Shown here: in pieces, positions 11,701 to 24,707 of the stretch
How the letters are laid out: every line of letters begins with the position of its first letter
Position numbering within the stretch: position 1 is the first letter of the stretch
NCBI GenBank assembly: GCA_003864495.1
Contig: ML133402.1
Span: 276,032-340,031 of the forward strand
Origin: Nemopilema nomurai
Lineage: Eukaryota; Cnidaria; Scyphozoa; Rhizostomeae; Rhizostomatidae
Direction of reading: 5' to 3'
Length of the DNA stretch: 64,000 bases
Program-made: the position numbers and the translations under genes
The notes under the pieces: model-generated
What the model was told of the DNA's origin: nothing
Database searches by the model: none
Seen by the model: only the letters and a program-made list of their open reading frames with translations

Positions 11701-14700
11701 ATAGAAAACCCTTCCTGAGAGAGAACAGGGATCCCCTTTCATTCCTTCCTTTGGGGTATCCTTTTAAAATTGAAGAAACAGTCCACTTTTAGTTCATCAA
11801 CAGGCCGCAACGGAGAAGAGGATGCAGAAAAGCTTATTCCAAAATTAAACGTTTTTCAGGCAGATTCAAGAATGACATTTGGGGTGAGGGGGGTTGATGG
11901 TGTTGGCCTACAGCTTGTAGAGGCCACAAAAAAATCTACAATTTAAAAAAGTCTTGATATAGGGAGAATAATGCTGAATAAAGTAAAAATGGCAAAACCA
12001 TGAGAATTAGCTAAACAAAGAATCTTGGTGATGAGATTAATTTCATGCTATCAAGCTTCTGAAATTTCTATCCTGGGGGTAAGTTGGGGCAACTGCCCAT
12101 TACACCCTCAGTAGTCAGTAGAATGATTCAATTCCCTTGTTTTGCTGTTGTCCGATCGACCACTATGTTTAAATATGCGCCAATCAAATTAAAATTTCAG
12201 AAAATAGATGCTTTGCCTACATGACATTTGCGACCCACCTCGAGAGATTCTCCCTTGATAACGAGTGCGTGGTCCCCCTTTCGACGGAAGGAGTTCAGTT
12301 CCAGATGGGCCTCCGACCGATTTGTGACCTACAAACATACCCCAAATTACCTTATCATAATCGTCATCATTACACATCGGCCGGTTAGCTCAGTCGGTAG
12401 AGCGTGGTGCTAATAACGCTAAGGTCGTGGGTTCGAGACCCACACTGGCCAGTATTTTTCATTCGCCTCAAGCCTTTTTTTGAAGACGCCTTTGTGAGCC
12501 TTTGTGAGTTTTGTATTTTCTTGCTACTTTTTATATTCTACTCTATTTTACTTGTATTTGCAACCTTTTCGACTGGGTGATAAAACCAGGAAACAATAGA
12601 AATAATGACAATTTAACAACGATATGACAAGGAAATGGGACCGAACACAATAATTCATTGATTGCTCAAGAAAGTTTTGATGGGAAGAGTAAAACGATCC
12701 CGTTATTAACAGAAACAGGAGGATTAGCGGAAAATAAACACTCACGGCTTTGAAAGGATAAATGCTCTGAGTTTTGGATACCAGTCTCGAACTCTGCGCA
12801 ATGCAAGTCGCTGTTTCCATCTTGTCCCCCGTCAACATCCAAATCTGGCAAAAACAAAACACAGTCCATTTATTCCAAGATCATGGCAGGTGAAAGTAAC
12901 TGGTTTTCGAGGTTGGGGGGTCTTCGCAAAAAAATAGAAAGTTTGCTAGATTCTTATGGTGACTAAAAGGGTTTAGCTTCGGAAAATCATGGCCAGACAT
13001 TAAAAACATTAGGCAAACCCTCGAAGATATATCAAATCAAACTGCACTATCAAGAAAACTGCCATTCACTCCTTAACAAATTAGTAAAGAAGTAAGGGAA
13101 CTTTACAAAGAAAAGAAAATGATCTTTATCTAAATTAAAGGAATGATTCTCGGGGCAACTGAAAACCCCCGTCCTCCGAGACGTTGATGGGCAAGCCGAG
13201 CGGGATCTTTGTTACCTTGATGGCTGCATTTCTCAAAAGTTCCAGGGTCGACCTGACTTCATCTTGCAGTTTATCTTCTACGCCAGTGAGACAGAGGAGT
13301 TCCATGTCGTACTCCAGGCTCTCCTGCACCGCAAGCACCTTCAAAAAGAGTTTTCACGACTTCAAATTAAAATCACCACAGGGCCTTCGCACGCTTCATT
13401 CTTCTCCTAACTGCAGCTTGAATCGTGTGCAAAAGAAATTAAAAAGTAAAAAGTAGTACATGGATAAATTCGAAAAGTAGTTTTTAGAGGTCGTTATGCA
13501 TAAACCGGCTAGCGTGTTTGGTGGCTTTTAAATATAGCAATAATAAAGCATAACATTGATTCAACAAATACTAGGTGCCATTACAAATTACGGTGAATCC
13601 AAGTTGAAATCGTTTTCATAAATCTTATGGCTTCTGATAACGAAGATCCGCCGTTGTGCAAATAGACGCCAAGTGGCTTTTCGCAAAAAACATTTGTCAG
13701 AGCAACGAGAGCATGCGAACAAGAGCAACCGGAAGTGCAGATGTCATACTCTCCAAGCATCGAATATTTGACTCGACCAATGTTAATAGTACCTTTGCGT
13801 TCCTGTCCTCCATGGCCAATTTAGCTTGCGAATAACGATACTAGGGAAAAGATATCGAAATCAATTAAAAGAATTAGCAAGTGGCAGAGGTGAGGCTGAT
13901 CTTGATTCATAGGAGGCAAAGGTCAAGTTACTTTTGATTTTTCAAGTAGCAAAGGTCACGTTTGTTTACTTTTGTCAAAGTTATTTGGAAAGTAAGAAAC
14001 TGCGATACCTGGAAGTCATCGTACTGGTCTTGCGTAAGAACTTTTCTTGAGACGACTAAAGTTCTAAGTCCTTCCCTTGCCATGTTGCCACACTGAGGTG
14101 AAAAAAATGACACGCAAATCAATAAATCTGCAAAAATCTCAAAATTAAGGAAAAGGCAATCTTTGGAGGGCGAAGGGGTGGCTAACTTTTAGAGACCTAG
14201 CTTCACCGATTATCCAAGAGGATTATCATTTTGGAAAAGGATCAAAGCATCAAAAGAAATCGCTTCACCTCTTCCTCGAGCCAGTCGTTGTACTGCACCC
14301 TGCTGCTCATAACTGTGTCAGCACCTTTCATATAAAAAATAATCTCTCCTGTTTTTTCTTCCTAAAATAGAGAACAATTGGCGTCATTAAATCCACAGCT
14401 TGCGAAACGAGAAAAAACCGAATTCATACTCTACGAGTGTTGCAACAAAATTATTGGGCAAGCCAAAAGTCCCAGCTTTAGTCTTTTTCCCTTTCACTCC
14501 AACAAAGCACCTAAGCCGGTTTCAAGCTTAATCGTAAGGCGATTTTTTCAAAGAAGATGTAACAAGGGTCAGCTGCTCCCAAAATAAAAGTTTTTGGGGA
14601 AAATATCCGTTTTTCTCGAGGAAAAACGTCCTCTGGAGCGAATGAAGTAGAGCAGGCTTGTTGCTTGCGAAAATGTTCAGCATGAAGCAAAATGTATTAG

Positions 14701-17700
14701 AGGCTCAGCCAAACACCTAGGCCGGCACAAAAAGAAGGATGAAATGCCCCATCGTGAGAAACAACGTATCACATCACGCAGTAGACAACTGGGAGAACAA
14801 TGCTTTATGACGTCAACATTATTAAAGATTCAAGTCTGATTTAATGCTTTATGGCGATTTAGAGATTTAAGTCTGAAAGGTGATTGGGAAACAAACCCGT
14901 AGAATGATGCCCATTCGTTTTGTTTCCGAGGTGAAAGGAAACGTTTGCAGAATAATGAAGTTGTGAACTTCTCCTGAAGGGACTTTGATTCGCATTGACG
15001 TCAAATCCCGGCTGATCAATGTCACACCAACACTTTCACTCCAGAGCACAAGTGCAACCTACAGGGAACAGAGAGACCGAAATTCGACTTGGTTTAGAGA
15101 AGTGTTAGCAACTGGGCCATAAGCATGGTCACTAGCATTTGGGAGGAGAGAATTGCTTTCTACAGCCCTAGCAAATTGTATCAGCTGACGTCGTTGAACG
15201 AACCTCATCCGGGCTTGCTGCTTGATAGGTGACAGTACCAGCATCGCCTTTGGGTGCCATTTCGATGTCATCGCCATTGGCAACAGTGGCACTTCCCTCT
15301 GTCTCTTCGACAACGGGTGTGACGTTGTGGCACAACGAAAGCGCCTTCACAGCTTCCTGCACTCTGGTGACTACATTCCGGCGAATCTGATGTTGGAAAA
15401 ATACACTTGTTACTCACGTCAAAAAATGGAGGTGTAAACATATTAAGGAAGGTAAGGGTGAAATGAAGAAGGCATCATAATGGGTATTCTGTGAAGAAAA
15501 GGAGAAACGAGCTTCCAACTTGGCGAGTTGAAATCCATGAGAAGAAATCTACAGAATCAGGCAGTGAGCATTTCAACTTGCATTGAGTTTATCGAGGTAT
15601 CGAGATTGTTTAATTGCTGTTTGGAGAATGTTTCAATGCAGAATAGAGTCGACATTTTCAGGCCGCATTGAGTTACCTTTGAGCCCGACTTCTTGCCAGA
15701 TGGGGTCTCGCTAGATTGATCATACATTGATCGTAGGTAAGATCGAACTTCGTCCATCGAATCTGATCCAAAAGACACTGTTCCCAAATGAAGCCTTTTA
15801 AAAACCTTTGAAAAGAGAAGGAAAAGCTTCAAAAGACATGAATGGGACAGTGGCATTGTGCAACTTCTTGTGTCACTGTACCCTAAGGAGCCATTGCTTC
15901 TCGTTTTTAGAGGGGCTAATGTCCATATACATTAACAGATGTCATTGCTTGAAACTGGCTAAAAAAGGTAGGGGTATTATTGATTTCTTGACAAAACCAT
16001 GTATAGTGGCATAAATACCATCTCATTCTGGGTCAAAGTGCCAGTTTTGTCCGAAAGGAGGTAGTTAATCCTGCCAAGCTCTTCCGGGATGGTGCTACTT
16101 CTCACCACAGTGCCAGGAATCTTGTCGTCTCTGCCTATCATCCAGGAGTAGACCAACTTGGCCATGTCTAAATTCACCCGCAAACTAAAAGGGAAGACGT
16201 TTTCAGGTCACAGCAAACACGAAGAGAGACCATAGATCGCGAAAGACGCGGAGGAGTGCATGAGCAGGATCCCTTTGCCCAGTTCGCTCTTTGCCAATTT
16301 CCTGGAAATGACCAATAGTTGTTACGATGCCATGTTTGCAGTTAAACCAGAAAATGACTACGAGGTTCGCGGGATCATAAATACCGATGCACTGCGCACA
16401 GGGTGGCTAGTACACACTGATATTGCAGAGCTCAAGACAGTTGTTGTGTTGTTTCCCGCTCAAGATTAATACAACAAAGCAAGTTTGCTATGCTGAAAAG
16501 CAAAATTGTGGAGTCGAGAGCCAGACGCCCGAACAGAATAAAGGGTTCAACTCTTGACGTATTATGATTTGAAAGGGAGTTAACATACATGGAAAACTCA
16601 CATGTTCCATTTCAAGACAACAAAGTAACTATAGAATGCAATACTAACCTGATGGGTATGATGTAAGAGAAAAGAAGGACGAATCTGAAGAAGTACCTCC
16701 ACCAGGGTCCGGTGAACCCCTGCAACGGAACAAACATTGGTACCTTAAGCACGGCGACTCAATTGGCCCAACAAGGCCGCATGCAAAGTCGCATGCAAGC
16801 AAATACGAAAAGCATTGCAAAGATACCCTAAGCTGATCTTGCTGACTAGATCTTGCATAACTCTTGCCATGTAAACCATTTGAAGTTATGTTGCAGTCAG
16901 GTGAGGAAAGGCATTTTTATTTCAAGCAGAAATGGCTAAAGGAAAGTCAAAGGCTCTTGCAGATCAAAAGCGCAATCCCAGATAGCCTTGCTTCGATGAC
17001 AAATGTCAATTTACCAAAGATGCACATCGATTTCCCTTCCTAGTAATAGGTACAGGAAAACTAACCTTTAGGCCCATTATTGCGAGAGAAAGGGCAATCG
17101 TCAGAATAAAGAGCAGCTTTGTGAAATTGTTTATTTCAATATCCACAAGCCCAAACTGAAAGAAAAAATCTGAGGTCAAAAAATTGTAAAACGAAAACAA
17201 AATGATGACGGTGCAGTGGGTCAAAAGGTCAAGGTACATTTGAAAAGAGCTGTTCATTTTAACTAAGGCTTTCCTTGGGCTTTTCAAACGAGCAGTTGGT
17301 AGGTCCTGCGTTTAAATGAGAAAACCCCAGGCTCTTGAAATACTAATAATTTTGGGCAGAATATCAAATGAGCTGTTGAATGATTGTCTCTGGAAAGTTC
17401 AACAATGTTTATTATTTTAGAAAAAGACGAGAAAGACAGAATAGAACGTCGCAAAATAGAAACAGCATTGGCCAGAAAGATAGCGATGAAGACAAAGGAA
17501 GACAGAAAATGAAAATGTTTGACTGGAAGAAGAAGCGTCTGAATGTGAAAACAGCGAAGAATATTGGAAATGTTGATGTAAATGAGGTAAATTGGGAATT
17601 TTTAGGCAGACAACGGTATGCTATGGCACAAGAAGAAGTTGTTTCAGAAATTAATAAGAAAATGAATGCAAAAGATAACCTTTGATTCTGGCGTGGATGT

Positions 17701-20700
17701 GTTCATTACACTTCTTGTCTCGCGGCCCGTGTAAACGACGACGCCCAGGGCTGTGCCTGAAAGCAGGAAAACTTGAATCAACACTCGATACGGGACATTG
17801 GCACTCCCGCATCTATTAGCAGACAGAAACACAGGTAAAACCTTGAAAAACATTCATCCTTAGGCAATGGGAATTAGTTTTCCGTCTTACTATCCATCAT
17901 GCAGAGATGATTTGGTGTCTGTTTCTATCCATATTCATTTAGGCCTCAGACTTGGATGTTTTACACGAACAATATGGGGCGATGGAAGAACACACTTCAA
18001 GGATGCTTGAAAATGATTCTTACGCTTTTTAAGCAACTTTGAAGTATAAATTGACAGCCAATTGAGCAAGGTCTACAACGCTGACATAGAAAACAATCCA
18101 GACTAACCTGAGGCTACAACCGTATTGCTCCAGAGAGTATTTTCGACACTTAGAGACACTTCAGACCTGTCGCCATCTCTCTACGGGTCCAAATGAACAC
18201 GAAAATAAATACAAATACATAAAAATACCTTCAAACACTCCGCAAATGATGGGGCTTGATTCTTACAAGTAAAAGGTTATGGAGCAGACCTCCCAAAAAG
18301 TACACATGACATTACATCAATTTCCTCCATGATATGTTGAGTTGTGCATGCAGCTGCAAATAGCCATGCATTTAACGATGTTTAAGACCTTATTGTGATA
18401 TTATTCAAAAACCAAAAGAGCAAAGGATGAATCAACTCAGATATAAAAACAGGATAATTAAATGATTTGTTCAATGAAAGAATAATGTTAATTATTGTTT
18501 CCTTAACTGCGTAAAATGGCTGATAGGAAGACGAAGACGGGTTGATAGGAAAACGTTAAAAAGTGCAACAACTTAAAGATTGAGATCCAAAATTAGGCAG
18601 GCAGAGGTTTTCTCGATATGACCATCGAGATAACAAAAGGATGCTTGCGAAGAGCAGGATTGACTGTTTACCCTTGCGTAAGTTCCAATGAAATTATGAA
18701 TGTCTTTGTCCGGTTTGCTGGCATAAACATAAGAACTTATGCGGAGCAAATCCTAAAAAATGGATGAAGAAAACAATGATGGAGTAAGATAAAACTAGCA
18801 TTTCACAAAGCAATATTAAAAGTTAATTTTGATTGAAAGTTTGTTTTGCTTGAATTCCGCCAACCAGTGGTGTTATTCTCCAAATAAACACTGAGAAAGC
18901 GATTTGTGCCGCCAATGACCTGACTAAAGGCGGTTTTCTTAGAAATTGAACAAACAGAAAACTTCAGTAAGCAGCTGGATGTTAGTAATAATGAACCAGA
19001 TTAATTCCAAACGGACAACAGTTGCTTCAGATGCTCATTAAATTTCTTGAAAATCCGTTTGCACATGCGAATGAAAATAACACTCAAATGAGCCTACAAA
19101 TGAACAGGGAGGGTAAGACACAGCATATAAAATGCAGTTTGTTTGAGTTCTACTAAAAGATTACTGCAAGTGGATGAGGTTGCTGCGATAAGAGCGGCGC
19201 TTGAATAAATTGCGCAGAGGTCACTGCGCAGACACTAAAACAGTTAGCCAGACGTACCTTGTCTTCTTGAAGGGCCTGGCATGCGCCGACTGCAATGCGC
19301 AGCTTCCAGTCAGTCTCACCATCGAGTTGGTCTGTTCTAATGAAGCAGGTGCCTGAAATTCGAACAGCAACAACAACGTCTTGGTAAAGGGGCTTCATTC
19401 AAATGCAAAGCACTGTCAATCAAGGAACAAGGTAAAAATTGGGGCCTACCCCAATAAGAGTAATGGGGGCTACCCATTACTAACACGAAACTAAAGCTTT
19501 TACGCCAAGTCCCTCACGATGTGACGATAGGGGAAATTGGAGGGGTGCTAAGACTGCAAGGTTGGGATGAGAGAAAAAAGGGTAGAACAGATCAACTTGT
19601 TAGCAGAAAGGTTTGCCAATGCAACCATATTGGAACAAAGAATTATTAAAAGCACGCTTAAATAACAAAGAATATCTGTTCTTGAGTTATCCTGCCGATG
19701 TGAAGCACGGAATGTAGGATTCACTACACCAAGATTACGAAATGAAACTGCATTCGCATAAATGCTACTTTGCGTAATCAAAGAGAATTCGTTTTTAATT
19801 TGGACTCTTTAAAAAATCGTATAATTGAATGCCGATGGGCCATTACACAGCCAATCATGCGCTCTTCTCAAAGTCTTTCGGTCGGCAACTGGCAACTTCA
19901 TTTGGTCACTTTTAGAAGCTTCAATATTCAGACGGACGAAAAATTACTTTGTAACAGGACGAAAAACGCAAATGAAAAAAATTGTCAGAAAAATCACCTG
20001 ACTTGTCCGTTGTTCTAAGGAACACCAGGTCTGCTGGCACTCTTTGGTCCTAAAGAAGGCCACAATTCAGTTCAGGGGAAATTACATCAAATCAAAGCGC
20101 CTCAACTATAAAATTAGTGTTAGTAGCATTGATATCTTGGCTGTCTGGTAGGATTTCCAGAACAGTTTTAAAATCTACAGTTCTATTCTAGACTACCTTT
20201 TTTGCAGCTTTTCTGTATTCCAATGTAAACACTATTAGTCAAATTCTGTCCATCTCATACTTATCAACCGAATTCAAGTCAATGTCACACATCTTCATCA
20301 TGACTTAAAATAGTTTTGGCTCTAATTTAATGGTGGTCTTATCCATATGACAATATATATAAATTAGAAATAGTATGTATAATGAAGTAGGCACAAACCT
20401 TTTCAACATAGATCAGATCACCAATGTCAATATCAGAGCTGGGGACACTAATTGTACCTAAAACAAGCCAAAAAAAGAGGACATGAGATGGTCACAATTA
20501 CTAATTAATCTGGTTTTTATTCTCTTTGCAATGGCCATCTGGGGTTTTAAAGAGTTCTGCTTGTAAAATCAAATTTTTCTAAGCAGCTCCTGACATTTTT
20601 ACTAAATTACTATAATTGGCACAGACTGTAGAACATCTTTCATGAACCCAAAGGAAATCTAACATTGTTTGGCCCCTATACTTTTTAGCAAATACCTTTT

Positions 20701-23354
20701 ACCTGCATGTCTATTTTCAAATGTTATGCATGTTTACCATGCATAGAAACTACCTTGTCTACAAAATCTACAAAACTATTGCATTATTTAAAAACACTTC
20801 AGTTTATAAAAAGGCATGATGCCTAAATTTTCAATGCAATTGCTACCAATCTATCAAAGAGTTGAATTAAACTGCTACCAACCCTTTGGTGTTAGTTTGT
20901 GATACTTCTGGGAGTTTGCCTCTCTGTCCCTCAAAAATCTCTTAAAATCATCAAAACCCTCTCTGGCCATGGTAACTGCGATCACAAAACCCTAAAATTA
21001 AGTGCATGCTATTTGAGTGCACCACAGTAGATAACATAGTAAATAAATGATTATTTGAAACCATCATCAATAACAACCATTGCAAAGTGACAAAATGACA
21101 GAAGCAAAACTTGGATACAAAAATTCTTTAAAGCTCTAGAAGATAATCATGTAAATTATGAGTTCCAGTTGAAACAATTAAAACACTTGATTCCTTTTTC
21201 TTACCAGTGGGCCCCAGTAAGTGTACAGATACCCAATCTTTAGTGCAGGTATGAACTGGGAAAGTGCAACAACCAAAAAGTACATATTCAGAAACACTTT
21301 GAACTGGTTTATTAGCACCTGAAAAACAGAAAAAAATTCACATTAGCAGAAGAATCAAAAGAAGGTTCAAGAGTGATGCATAACAAAATCCTAACACATC
21401 AATGGTAAGTGAAATAATGCTTGGAAGTATTGTCTTCAGAAACTCAACTTGTCGTATTTCAGACTTCGGAAAAGAAGTTATAATTTCATATTATCATTAA
21501 GGAGATAAAAACCTCACCAATGGGATAAATGAAAGTATACTGTATTTTTGATTTCTCACAACATTCTTTGGAAACTTTTGAGCATTCTAAAAAAGAAATT
21601 TAAAAAAACAGTTATTATGACTAAAGATATATATAAGTAATATTAACATCTACAAATAACTCAAGTTTAAGCAAGAAGCTTCATCAAACTTCTCTATCCC
21701 AAAATGGTTTTGAAGCACAAAAGACCAGGTAAACATTAAGTCAACTATTAATATTGAATTATATCAATTTAAGATGTTATACAGAATGGCTATTTAATAG
21801 GCATTTATCAACCTCATATCAATACAGCATTTGCTTTGTGCTCTGTTGTGAAATGGCTATTATTTTGAATGTTTACATGAACACAGCTGCCTTGATTGTT
21901 ATTACAAACAAAAATCAAAGATTAAGGTAAATTTTCAATAATATTTATCAATACTGTGAAAGGACCAGACACTAAAAATTTACTTCATTTATTTCAGCTT
22001 TAAGACATTTGATATCACTTCTTTTGATGTATCATTTCAAATTTTGGTGCTTATTCATGTTCAATGTTTGACCTTGTCAATTCAGCATATTTTTGAAGTC
22101 CTTGACTGTTATTATTTATTCAATTTAAATACAAACTTCAGTTGTTCACATTTCTAAATTTCATAAAAATTGCGATTAAAACGCAAAAAATCTCTACTTT
22201 ATTAGACATGCCAATTTTGCTATTTCATAATTGTGAGAAACAGTGGAACCATAACTTTCACATATTTCAAGTATTTGTTTGTCCAACTCTCTTCAGAGTC
22301 TTCAGAGTAGACAAAAAGCTGACAAGATAAATTTTGTATGATTGGATTTTGATATTTTTATATTTTGTATAAATTTTCTTTTCATTTGGGTGATTTGGAG
22401 TCAGTATACATTTCTATCAAAAATCCCATTCTATGTAGACAGAAAGGGTTCATCTTTTTGGTACTTCTAAAAAATAAGGAATGATGTAAACACTCTACAA
22501 CCCTCTATTTGCCTTGTCAGCTCTTGTTCATTTCACCATGCTCAGAGAGCTCATACACTCAGAGAGTGTCAGGCTAAAAAGCTGTATGCAAAAATTATGG
22601 TTCTACTGTTTCTCACAATTGTGAAGTTTTGTACCACAAAACATTTGATCAATATGGTGATTCTTGGTTAAGAACTGGTTCTAAAATACTTTTCTTTAAG
22701 CTTATCAAACAGAATTGACAAATTTCACATACCTGTCTCCCTACAAAAACTTTTCTAGGCTGGTAGTCTGGTATTCTTCCAAACCATTTAGCAGCGGACT
22801 CACAAAATCTAAAAAAGGAAGAATTAAGCTTGTATGATGCTATGCACAAATATCTAGCAAGTACTTGTGAATCAATTGAGAGAAAACCATTATGGAAGTT
22901 ATGTTGGTTGAAAAATAATCATTTTCTACAAATTGGCCTTGTGAGTTATCAAAGCATAAACAGACATAACTGTCGTTAGAAGACCGTACAAAACTACCTT
23001 TAAACTATAAATTGCTTACCTATAGCAACATTCTTTCCAACCACAACAAAGAAACCACCAACATCTGGTGCAAAATCCACTTTTTTTCCTCCTGCTCTTA
23101 TCATTTCCGTTTGACCCATAGCTTTGCCTGTTACCCTCCGAAAGATAATCCTCCTCATCGAAATTCCCATTGGGGGATATTAATGGTGCATCAGCATCAC
23201 TCATTTCTATGTAGTTTGTGCTCTCTGGATCCGCTCCGGGACTAAACGGTGCGTTTTCAGATGTTGGTGTCCTAACTCCGTATCTAAACTTTGAAGTATT
23301 TTCACTCACAGCACTTCCAGGAAACTGAGGCAATTTAATATAGCCTTTGCTCAT
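8737..23354 (-). CDS. ATP9: Class-2 P4-ATPase (putative phospholipid flippase), ATP9A/ATP9B/Neo1 type
   Basis: 31 exons from ATG 23354: 23020-23354, 22733-22808, 21518-21586, 21205-21318, 20883-20991, 20399-20457, 19998-20049, 19258-19352, 18672-18752, 18108-18180, 17680-17756, 17066-17155, 16649-16719, 16019-16184, 15677-15805, 15204-15386, 14897-15058, 14269-14361, 14009-14092, 13793-13840, 13216-13338, 12746-12844, 12239-12328, 11470-11679, 11141-11229, 10830-10896, 10364-10428, 9932-10040, 9727-9784, 9135-9338, 8787-8869. Phases agree, giving about 1120 residues. Hallmarks are DGET (282-285), PISL in TM4 (432-435), phosphorylation motif DKTGT (D479), KGAD (659-662), TGDK (768-771) and GDGGND (875-880). 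The N-terminus carries a Cys/Trp cluster as in ATP9 proteins. The family acts in endosome/Golgi membranes on phospholipid asymmetry and vesicle traffic, and typically works without a CDC50 subunit. The frame stops at 8787, but the conserved tail lies intact in the next frame to 8737. The intron after exon 28 is GC-AG. Confidence 0.95.
12379..12451 (+). tRNA. tRNA-Ile, anticodon AAT
   Basis: A 73-bp cloverleaf with acceptor stem GGCCGGT/ACTGGCC and discriminator A. A-box TAGCTCAGTCGG and B-box GGTTCGAGACC are both canonical. The anticodon loop is CTAATAA with AAT at 12412-12414 (read as IAU after inosine editing), which gives isoleucine. There is no intron, and CCA is not encoded. A T-run at 12455-12459 provides the Pol III stop. 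The gene lies on the + strand inside the ATP9-like intron 12329-12745, opposite to its host. Confidence 0.95.
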
Positions 23355-23702
23355 CCCCAAAAGTTATGAATTCTGTAAAATGCTCAAACTAAAACTACTC
23401 CTTCCAGGGTCAAATTGTTGTCAATGTATCCTTAGCACGGTTACGTCGGCTATTTCAACTTGCGATCCCCTTTAACCGGGCCAATCCGACGGCTTTCTGG
23501 GACTTATTCCCTTATATAAACATTTTTATAAACTGCAAATGATTACTGAGGTGTTAAGAATTGTACTTGACTTGTCCTCTGCGCAACACACTTCCTTCTA
23601 GACTACGATAGATAATATTTGTCTCCTTCAGGTTTCGTCAACTGAACAACTACTCTGTCGCCATCTTTAATTTGTCGACTCCCTGTTGCAGATGTCATTC
23701 GA

Positions 23703-23756
23703 GACACCTTCGCAGTGTCAATTCAAGGCACCTTCGCAGTGTCAATTCAAGGCACC
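23703..23756. repeat. Short tandem repeat, 24-bp unit, about 2.3 copies
   Basis: The unit CACCTTCGCAGTGTCAATTC plus AAGG repeats head to tail with almost no divergence, 350-400 bp upstream of the ATP9-like start codon. It could be a duplicated regulatory motif, but nothing in the unit identifies a factor. Confidence 0.6.
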
Positions 23757-24570
23757 CTTTCAATGTGGCTCAAACTCGAAGCCAACTACCTACCTCGACG
23801 TTGAAGCAAAGTGACATTTCTTCAATCTCAGGCCATGCCTTTGAGTCATATTGAGAAGATTAGCTTGCTTTGGATGTATGCATGCCTTTTTCAACCAAAG
23901 AAAGGAGCTCTGGGCACATTGGCGGAGTCGTTAGGGCGGCCAGATGGATCTGTACGATATTAAACAGTTCGCTTAAAAGCTTGATCGAGCCTTTTGATTT
24001 CACAGACAAAACATTCAATCACTGGCAAAGTTGAAGGAGGCAAGGTTGAAGAAAATTAGATGTCCGCACGGTTACGCTCTCGCAACTGAGCGTTTGCCAT
24101 TGGCCTTCAGTGCATTAACAGCCGTAAAATGATTTACGCCTTGAAAAAGATTGTCCTTAGAGATTTTACCGTTTTGCACTTTCTCAGAGATTTCAATAGC
24201 AAAAGACAAACGCAATTAACCAGACTGTTCCATTACTTGCTACGCACATGGGCCACACGGCCGATTAGATAAGTTTACTGCTAATTCTATTTACTACAAA
24301 TTCATAGTGCATAATCAAAGTTCCAAAACACTGACACATCTTTCATATTAGCAAACTTACACATCTATACATATTGTTAAATAAAGTCGATGCTATTTCA
24401 ATCGTTGATTCGTTTAACTGCAACCTCCACGGCTCTTCCCCTATTTCTGTGGTTGTCAGCATAGGTGGGGTCGGATTCGAAACAGGTAGGGTCTCTCGCA
24501 GGCGGGAACCCGAATGCTGTTCAGCTCTCCGTCCGCTTGCTGACGGCACAATCCAACACCACCACCAACA

Positions 24571-24600
24571 CCACCCACCCCCCCCCCAAACCCACCCACA
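24571..24600 (-). other. Potential G-quadruplex in the receptor 3' UTR
   Basis: Read on the minus (transcript) strand there are four G runs at 24595-24597, 24591-24593, 24578-24587 and 24574-24576. The loops are of 1, 3 and 1 bases, so this meets the canonical G3+N1-7 pattern. It begins about 110 bases after the receptor stop codon and should be present in the mRNA if the 3' UTR is at least 140 bases long. Confidence 0.55.
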
Positions 24601-24707
24601 CCATTCACATTCCATTCTGATTCTACCAGATCTTTCATCTGCAAATTGCGGTCTGTGCGATTATGATAAAGCGATGTCCGGCATCTTTGCTTCCTCAGTG
24701 CCAACCT

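Larger units (their letters stand above)
23355..24707. other. Intergenic: 5' flank of the ATP9-like gene and 3' flank of the receptor gene
   Basis: The right-hand part, directly below the receptor stop at 24708, should be receptor 3' UTR and carries a C-rich tract (G-rich on the transcript) at 24571-24600. The left-hand part is the promoter side of the ATP9-like gene and includes a short 24-bp tandem repeat at about 23703-23756. Open frames on both strands at 24343-24721 overlap the low-complexity C/A tract and are not supported as coding. Confidence 0.5.

Noticed and set aside
17380..17685. 101-codon lysine-rich frame on the + strand
   Set aside because: It lies in an ATP9-like intron, is made of purine-rich low-complexity sequence and shows no start context or conserved motif.
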